From Aquabacterium olei (GTDB lineage: Bacteria; Pseudomonadota; Gammaproteobacteria; Burkholderiales; Burkholderiaceae_C), in NCBI RefSeq assembly GCF_003100395.1, contig NZ_CP029210.1:2356001-2420000 (forward strand): a stretch of 64,000 nt of DNA, given 5' to 3'. The notes under the pieces are model-generated. The model was not told the DNA's origin. It did no database searches and saw only the letters and a list, made by a program, of their open reading frames with translations. The stretch's first letter is position 1; every line of letters starts with the position of its first letter. The position numbers and the translations under genes are program-made. Positions 55,124 to 64,000 of this stretch are shown here, piece after piece.

Positions 55124-56503
55124 TCAGCGCCCCAGACCAGGCAGCCCCTTCATGCCGCCCATGCGCTTCATCATCTTCATCAGGCCGCCGCCTTTCATCT
55201 TCTTCATCATCGTCTGCATCTGCTCGAACTGGTTCAGCAAGCGATTGACGTCCTGAATCTGCACGCCGGCTCCCTGGGCAATGCGGCGTTTGCGGCTGGC
55301 CTTGCTCTTGCCGTCCATCAGGAGGGCAGGCTGGCGGCGCTCCTTCGCGGTCATGGCGCTGATGATGCCTTCCATGCGGCGCACATCGCGCTCGGCCTTG
55401 TCCATGTCGGCCTGTCCTGCCTTGGCGGCCAGTTCGGTGGGCAGCTTGTCCATCAGTCCGGACAGGCCACCCATCTTCTTCATCTGGCTGATCTGCGAGA
55501 GGAAATCGTTGAAATCGAACTCGGCGCCGGACTTGACCTTCTCGGCCAGCTTCTGGGCCGCCTCGATGTCGACGCCCTTCTGCACCTCTTCGACCAGAGC
55601 CACAATGTCGCCCATGCCCAGCACACGGCCAGCATGGCGGTCGGCGTCGAACACCTCCAGCCCGTCGATCTTCTCGGAGACGCCGGCAAACTTGATCGGC
55701 ACACCCGTGATCTGGCGCACCGACAGGGCCGCGCCCCCGCGCGAGTCACCATCGAGCTTGGTCAGCACGACGCCGGTGAGCGGCAGCGTGTCCTTGAAGG
55801 CCTTCGCGGTGTTGACCGCATCCTGGCCCTGCATGGCGTCCACCACGAACAGCGTCTCGACGGGCTTGAGCTGGGCGTGCAGCGCCTTAATTTCCGCCAT
55901 CAGGGCTTCGTCGATCGCCAGGCGGCCAGCCGTGTCCACCAGCAGCACGTCGAAGTAGTGACGACGGGCGTGGTCGATGGCCGCCGCGGCGATTTCGGCG
56001 GGCTTCTGATCGGGTGCCGACGGGAACCACTCGGCCCCGGCCTGCGCGGTCACCGTTTTCAGCTGCTCGATGGCGGCCGGGCGGTACACGTCAGCCGAGA
56101 CCGTCAACACCTTCTTCTTGCGCTTTTCGATCAGGTGCTTGGCGAGCTTGGCTGTGGTGGTCGTCTTGCCTGCACCTTGCAGGCCGGCCATCAGGATGAC
56201 GGCAGGCGGCTGCGTGGCCAGGTTGATGTCCGACACCCCCTCGCCCATCGTGGCGGAGAGCTCCTTCTGCACGATGCTGACCAGGACCTGGCCCGGGGTC
56301 AGCGAGGAGACGACCTCCTGGCCCAGGGCCTTGTCCTTGACACGGGCAATGAAGTCGCGCACCACCGGCAGGGCCACGTCGGCCTCCAGCAGCGCCATGC
56401 GAACCTCACGCAACATGTCCTGCACGTTGGATTCGGTGATGCGGGACTGGCCGCGCATGGTCTTGACCAGGCGACTCAGGCGTTCTGTGAGGTTGGATGC
56501 CAT
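55124..56503 (-). CDS. ffh: Signal recognition particle protein Ffh
   Basis: A 459-residue SRP54-type GTPase. Domains: N (1-85), G with GLQGAGKTTT near 106, DTAGRLAIDE, TKLDGDSRGG, and the methionine-rich M domain (about 330-459), which binds 4.5S RNA (RKRRIAQGAGVQIQDVNRLL) and signal peptides, ending in a Met/Lys/Gly tail. The 135 bases after its stop contain no visible 4.5S RNA and no clear terminator. Confidence 0.96.
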   Translation of the reverse strand: MASNLTERLSRLVKTMRGQSRITESNVQDMLREVRMALLEADVALPVVRDFIARVKDKALGQEVVSSLTPGQVLVSIVQKELSATMGEGVSDINLATQPPAVILMAGLQGAGKTTTTAKLAKHLIEKRKKKVLTVSADVYRPAAIEQLKTVTAQAGAEWFPSAPDQKPAEIAAAAIDHARRHYFDVLLVDTAGRLAIDEALMAEIKALHAQLKPVETLFVVDAMQGQDAVNTAKAFKDTLPLTGVVLTKLDGDSRGGAALSVRQITGVPIKFAGVSEKIDGLEVFDADRHAGRVLGMGDIVALVEEVQKGVDIEAAQKLAEKVKSGAEFDFNDFLSQISQMKKMGGLSGLMDKLPTELAAKAGQADMDKAERDVRRMEGIISAMTAKERRQPALLMDGKSKASRKRRIAQGAGVQIQDVNRLLNQFEQMQTMMKKMKGGGLMKMMKRMGGMKGLPGLGR

Positions 56504-56523
56504 GAAAGAGCTGCGTGTGCTTT

Positions 56524-56529
56524 TAAACT
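56524..56529 (+). promoter_or_regulatory. -10 box of the CcsA-like gene, leaderless geometry
   Basis: TAAACT ends 6 bases before the ATG at 56536. The divergent ffh start is only 32 bases away. No Shine-Dalgarno sequence. The -35 is not clear. Confidence 0.35.
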
Positions 56530-56535
56530 CGACAC

Positions 56536-57387
56536 ATGATTTTATCGCCCGCCCTCTCGACCGCCTGGCCCAGTGGCCTTGCCGTGCTGGCTTATCTTGC
56601 CGCCAGCGCGTGGCCGCAACCCGCCCAGGCAGACCGCCCGGACGCCGCGCGCCCCGTCTGGATGGTGCTTGGCCTGGGCTGGCTGGCGCAGGCGGTGGCC
56701 ATCGTGCTCGACGCGCTGGTGCTCGGCGGCCCCGAACCAGGGGGACGATTCGGCTTTGCGCCGGCCCTGTCGGTCACGGTGTGGCTGGTCCTGGCGGTGT
56801 ACGCGCTCGAAAGCCGGCGCCTCGACCTGGTCGTGGTGCGGCGCGTGCTGGCAGCGCTGGGCGCCGTCGTGGTGGCGCTTGCCTGGATCTTCCCCGGGCA
56901 GACTCACCCTCTGGGGGGCTCGCCCTGGGCGCCGCTGCACTGGCTGCTGGGCTTTGCCTCGTACGGGCTGTTCGGCACCGCGCTGTTGCACGCGGGGCTG
57001 CTGCAGCACGCCGAGCGCCAGATGCGGACACGCCCGGTGAGCGGGCAGGTGCCTGCGCCCCGGCCGATCGGACAGGCGCTCGGCATGCCCCTGCTGCGGC
57101 TGGAGGCCCTGACGCTGCGCTTCGTGGCCGCCGGGTTCGTCATGCTGAGTCTGACGTTGCTCCTGGGGGCAGCTTTCGCCAATCCGTGGCGCTGGGATCA
57201 CAAGACGGTCTTTTCCGTGCTGTCATGGCTGGTGTTCGCCACGCTGCTGGTGGGCCGCGCCCGCTTCGGCTGGCGGGGCAGCCAGGCCATCCGCTGGCTG
57301 GTGGCCGGCTCGCTGCTGTTGCTGCTGGCCTATGTCGGTTCCCGTTTCGTGATGGAGGTGCTGTTGCACCGCCCTGCCACCGTCTGA
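56536..57387 (+). CDS. CcsA/YpjD-like cytochrome c assembly membrane protein
   Basis: A 283-residue integral membrane protein with about eight hydrophobic helices. The C-terminal part carries WRWDHKTVFSVLSWLVFATLLVGR and GWRGSQAIRWLVAGSLLL, and HWLLGFASYGLFGTALLHAGLL precedes, all typical of the YpjD/HemX/CcsA family whose His residues may handle haem. The gene beside ffh in many proteobacteria is of this type. True haem handling is unproven for YpjD homologues. Confidence 0.85.
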   Translation: MILSPALSTAWPSGLAVLAYLAASAWPQPAQADRPDAARPVWMVLGLGWLAQAVAIVLDALVLGGPEPGGRFGFAPALSVTVWLVLAVYALESRRLDLVVVRRVLAALGAVVVALAWIFPGQTHPLGGSPWAPLHWLLGFASYGLFGTALLHAGLLQHAERQMRTRPVSGQVPAPRPIGQALGMPLLRLEALTLRFVAAGFVMLSLTLLLGAAFANPWRWDHKTVFSVLSWLVFATLLVGRARFGWRGSQAIRWLVAGSLLLLLAYVGSRFVMEVLLHRPATV

Positions 57388-57393
57388 CCCGCC

Positions 57394-57642
57394 ATGCTCA
57401 AGTACCTGTTGATTGCCCTGCTGGTGTGGCTGGTGGTGGTGCCGCTGCTGAAGCGCATGCTGGCCCGCCCGGCCGAGCCCGCGCAGCGCGCCGACCCGCC
57501 CCCCACGCCGCCTCAGACACAGGAGATCGTGCAGTGCGCCCATTGCGGCATTCATCTGCCGGAGGCGGAGGCCCACCATGATCTTGGTGGCCTGCCCTAC
57601 TGCAGTGCCGAACACGCCCGGCTGGGCCGCCGGCCCGGCTGA
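57394..57642 (+). CDS. Small PP0621-family membrane protein
   Basis: An 82-residue protein with one N-terminal membrane helix (residues 3-24), a Pro-rich linker and a C-x2-C...C module: VQCAHCGIHLPEAEAHHDLGGLPYCSAEHA, which looks like a TRASH-type metal site (Cys48, Cys51, Cys70, His). This PP0621 family regularly precedes pilS in betaproteobacteria. Its TGA overlaps the pilS ATG by one base. Function unknown; metal binding is inferred. Confidence 0.8.
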   Translation: MLKYLLIALLVWLVVVPLLKRMLARPAEPAQRADPPPTPPQTQEIVQCAHCGIHLPEAEAHHDLGGLPYCSAEHARLGRRPG

Positions 57643-59500
57643 TGCCGCGCCCGATGGACGACGCCGCCACCCGCCCCGCAGAAGCCGGCCCGGGTGAGGC
57701 CAGCCAGTTTCCGAACTCCCGGCAAGCCTCCTGGTTCGGTGAGCTGGATGCCCCCACCGAAGCGGCCGCCATGGCCGCCCAGCGCAAAAGCCGGCACACC
57801 TCGCTGCCCGACAGCGACAACGGTCACCCGACGTTTCAGCGGATCTACCGGGCCTTTCTGGCGGCCCGCCTCGTGCTCGGCATGCTGGGCCTGCTGTTGC
57901 TGGCGACGCTGTGGAGCACGGGCACCCGCGTGTCCCCCTGGGCGTCCTTGCTGGGCGCGGTGTACGCCACCCTGGCCACGCTGGCGTGGTTCTGGCCGGG
58001 ACGCAGTCGCAAGGGTCGCGACGCCGCGCGCCTGGGCACACGGCAGGCACTGGGCACCGTGGGAGTCGACCTCACCGTCTTCGCCCTGATCCACCACCTG
58101 AGTGGCAATGGCCTGAACGCGCAGGCCCTGCTCGTCATGCCGGTGCTGATGTCGGCGGTGCTGCTGCCCCGCGTGATCGCGCTCGGTGTTGCGGCGGCTG
58201 CCACGCTCAACCTGCTGTCCGTGGCGTGGGTGCAGGGCGAGCGCAGCGACGAGGTCGCCGCGTTGATGACGCAAGGCGGGCTGAACGGTCTGGGTTTGTT
58301 CCTCATCGCCGCCCTGGCCAGCGAACTGGCCGCCCGGCTGGCGCGCGAAGAGCGCAGCGCACGCGGCAACATGGAAGCGGCGCGGCGTCAGGCCCAGCTC
58401 AACAAGCTGGTGATCGACGAGATGACGGAAGGCGTGCTGGTGGTCGACCGGCGAGGCCGCGTCCGCACGGCCAACCCCTCCGCGCGGCGCCTGCTGTCAG
58501 CACAGGGCTCGGCGCCGCAACCGCCCTTCCCGTTGACAGGCGTTCCCGCCTGGCGCGCCCTCATCGAGGCCATCGAGGAGGCCATGGCCAACCCCGGCCA
58601 TGCAGAGGTGGGGCAGGAAGTCACCCTGCATTTCGACGACCGGAGTCTGCGCGAGCTGCGCCTGCGCATGCGTTTCATCCGCGGGCGGGGTGCGCGGGCC
58701 CAGGAAGACGTCTGCGTGCTCTTCATCGAGGACCTGCGCAGCGTGCGCGCCCGCCAGCGTCAGGACAAGCTGGCCGCCATGGGCCGGATGTCGGCCGGCA
58801 TTGCGCACGAAGTGCGCAACCCGCTCGCGGCCATCGCCCAGGCCAACGCCCTGATGGCCGAGGACGCCGCCACATCCACCCAGCAGCGGCTCACCCAGAT
58901 GGTGGCCGACAACGTCGCACGCCTGAAGCACATCGTCGACGACATCCTGGCCGTGGCACCCGGCGTGCGCCCGCCTGCACCGGCCATCGACCCGCTGGAG
59001 CACATCGTCGCCATCTGCAATGAATGGCGCAGCACGGCGGGCGTCGGGATGGGTGAGCACAGCCTGCTCGAGATCGACATCCAGGCCTGCCGTCAGGCAC
59101 CGAGCTTTCCGCACCTGAAGGTGCGTTTCGAACCCGAGCACCTGCAGCGCGTGCTGGTCAACCTGCTGGACAACGCGCTGCGCCATCAGTCCGGTGAGCC
59201 CGGCGCCATCCGGGTTCACGTGGGCTGGGTGCCGACCGTGCACGGCCCGCACGGGCTGCTGATGATCTCGGTGCTGAGCGACGGCCCGCCCATCACCCCC
59301 GACACCGAGCGCGCCCTCTTCGAGCCCTTCTTCTCGACCCGCAGCCGGGGCACGGGCCTGGGCCTGTATATTTGCCGCGAGCTGTGCGAGCGCCACGGTG
59401 CCACCATGGATTACCGTCAGCATCCGGCCAGCATGCGCCACCGCAACGAGTTCTACCTGACGATGCCGATCGAACCCGTCGGCCTCCCCCCCCCTCACGC

Positions 59501-59504
<4 letters not shown>
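57642..59504 (+). CDS. pilS: Sensor histidine kinase PilS
   Basis: A 620-residue sensor of the type IV pilus two-component pair. About six membrane helices span residues 68-235, then a PAS-like domain (about 262-370), HisKA with His389 in SAGIAHEVRNPLAA, and HATPase ending with FEPFFSTRSRGTGLGLYICRELC. An N-terminal soluble stretch of about 65 residues is longer than in Pseudomonas. The gene ends with a C9 tract (59486-59494) just before pilR and overlaps pilR by ATGA. Confidence 0.87.
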
Positions 59505-61007
<1,503 letters not shown>

Positions 61008-61021
<14 letters not shown>

Positions 61022-61607
61022 CCCCTGCCCAGCCCCAGCTTGGCAAAACGGCTGGCTGTCCGAGGCGGCACGTTGCCCCTCCCCCAACTTCGGCCCCCGC
61101 CCGCCCGGCATGCCGATCGACCTGGCCATCGTCCACTCGATCAGCCTGCCCCCCGGCGAATACGGCGGCGACCACATCGAGCGCCTGTTCACCAACACGC
61201 TCGACTGGGACGCCCACCCCTACTTCCAGCAGATCCGCGGGCTGGAGGTCTCGGCGCACTTCGTCATTCGCCGTGGCGGCCAGCTGATGCAGTTCGTGTC
61301 CGTGCTCGATCGCGCCTGGCATGCCGGCCGATCGAGCTGGTGCGGCCGCGACAATTGCAACGACTACGCCATCGGGGTCGAACTGGAAGGCCTTGAAGAT
61401 CACCCCTTCGAGCCCGCGCAATACGAGGCTCTCGCGCACTTGCTGGCGCAGATCGACACCGAGTGGCCGCTGCAAGGCGTGGTGGGCCACGAGCATGTGG
61501 CCCCTGGGCGCAAGCGCGACCCCGGCCAGGCCTTCGACTGGGCCGACCTGCGACGCCGACTCGGGTGGGCTGCCGTCCGCTTTCCCGTCGGTGTGGCGGC
61601 CGACTGA
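61008..61607 (+). CDS. ampD: 1,6-anhydro-N-acetylmuramyl-L-alanine amidase AmpD
   Basis: A 199-residue cytosolic amidase for peptidoglycan recycling; its loss can derepress ampC-type beta-lactamases. Zinc ligands are His43 (IVHSISLPP), His161 and Asp171 in GHEHVAPGRKRDPG, and GVELEG holds the catalytic-site Glu. Compared with E. coli the loop reads HEHV instead of HSDI. The start overlaps pilR by 14 bases, so it is read as part of the pil unit. Confidence 0.93.
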
Positions 61608-61741
61608 CAGCCCCTCTGCGCCCCGGGGAAACCCGCTCGCCCCCTGACGCGACAAGACCTTGCGCACGCCCGTGAAGGCCGTGTCGAGGGCCGCCATGTC
61701 GCGAGGATCAAGGTCGCTTCCCGACGCCGGCAAAAAGGCGT

Positions 61742-61803
61742 TATAGTTGCCGCCGAACACTACTGGTAGTGCCCAAAGCACCCCCAGACACCAGATATAG
61801 TGT
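61742..61803 (+). promoter_or_regulatory. nrdA promoter region with two NrdR boxes
   Basis: Two 16-bp boxes close to the NrdR consensus ACACTATATATTGTGT: ACACTACTGGTAGTGC (61757-61772) and ACACCAGATATAGTGT (61788-61803). Their centres are 31 bp apart, three helical turns, as usual for paired NrdR boxes. -10-like TATAGT occurs at 61742-61747 and again inside the second box (61796-61801). The rest of the 286-base gap between ampD and nrdA shows nothing else distinct. Confidence 0.85.
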
Positions 61804-61893
61804 CCTCCGCAGTCAGCGCCTCTACCCCGAAGCGCCCGAATTCACAAGGTTTCGCGCCCGCTCGCGGGGCCTTGAGATCCTGAAGGGAAACAC

Positions 61894-64000
<2,107 letters not shown>

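Overview
The window is a GC-rich (roughly two thirds G+C by eye) chromosomal segment of a Gram-negative betaproteobacterium. Gene order and protein types point to Burkholderiales, probably near the Leptothrix/Rubrivivax/Aquabacterium/Comamonadaceae branch. Supporting runs are mutM, TPR protein, lolB, ispE, tRNA-Gln, prs, rplY, pth; ftsY/rsmD/coaD/ferredoxin; ffh with a CcsA-like gene; pilSR-ampD; and a Burkholderiales-type trimeric porin. The genus is an inference. Genes are tightly packed, the longest gene-free stretch is under 300 bases, and I see no insertion sequence, prophage, CRISPR array or rRNA.

Region 1 (0-8.5 kb) holds housekeeping genes: tsaE, a Tat-exported AmiC amidase, a DedA membrane protein, mutL, an RluF-type pseudouridine synthase, a Bcr/CflA exporter and miaA, then a stand-alone flavodiiron-like oxygen-binding domain protein. 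Region 2 (9.4-16.3 kb) is a multidrug export module. A marR-(outer-membrane factor)-emrA-emrB operon reads left from a promoter whose 17-bp spacer carries a MarR-type palindrome, and an ABC exporter reads right from the same intergenic space. Region 3 (16.3-22 kb) has an OmpA-like lipoprotein, thyA-folA, and a periplasmic binding lipoprotein translationally coupled to a hybrid histidine kinase.

Region 4 (22-39.5 kb) is the metabolic centrepiece: an apparently complete route from quinate/shikimate to succinyl-CoA and acetyl-CoA. On the left are a split QuiC dehydroshikimate dehydratase (barrel gene plus a separate HPPD-like gene that lost its iron ligands) and a quinate/shikimate dehydrogenase. 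A TetR regulator gene sits between two near-identical operators, one on the quinate operon and one on a TRAP transporter operon that also carries aroQ and a porin. The protocatechuate branch follows: pcaB, a fused pcaC-pcaD gene, pcaHG, a LysR and an IclR regulator, and pcaIJF behind a 36-bp dyad. Substrates would enter through porin and TRAP transporter, be converted to protocatechuate, cleaved by PcaHG and finished by PcaB, PcaCD, PcaIJ and PcaF.

Region 5 (39.7-47 kb) carries DNA repair and envelope genes: xthA, a mutM - dynamin-like GTPase - mutY operon, a TPR protein, lolB and ispE. Region 6 (47.6-50.8 kb) has an internal ispE promoter, tRNA-Gln, a prs leader that folds as a multi-hairpin junction with a competing pairing, then prs, rplY and pth. 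Region 7 (50.8-57.6 kb) has coaD, rsmD, both SRP-pathway GTPases (ftsY, ffh) and small membrane genes. Region 8 (57.6-64 kb) has pilS-pilR-ampD and the start of nrdA, preceded by two NrdR boxes 31 bp apart.

The most notable items are the prs leader RNA, the doubly marked quinate TetR regulon, the split and partly decayed QuiC, and several genes (marR, mutL, ftsY, the CcsA-like gene) whose -10 boxes lie exactly 6 nt from the start codon, suggesting leaderless mRNAs.
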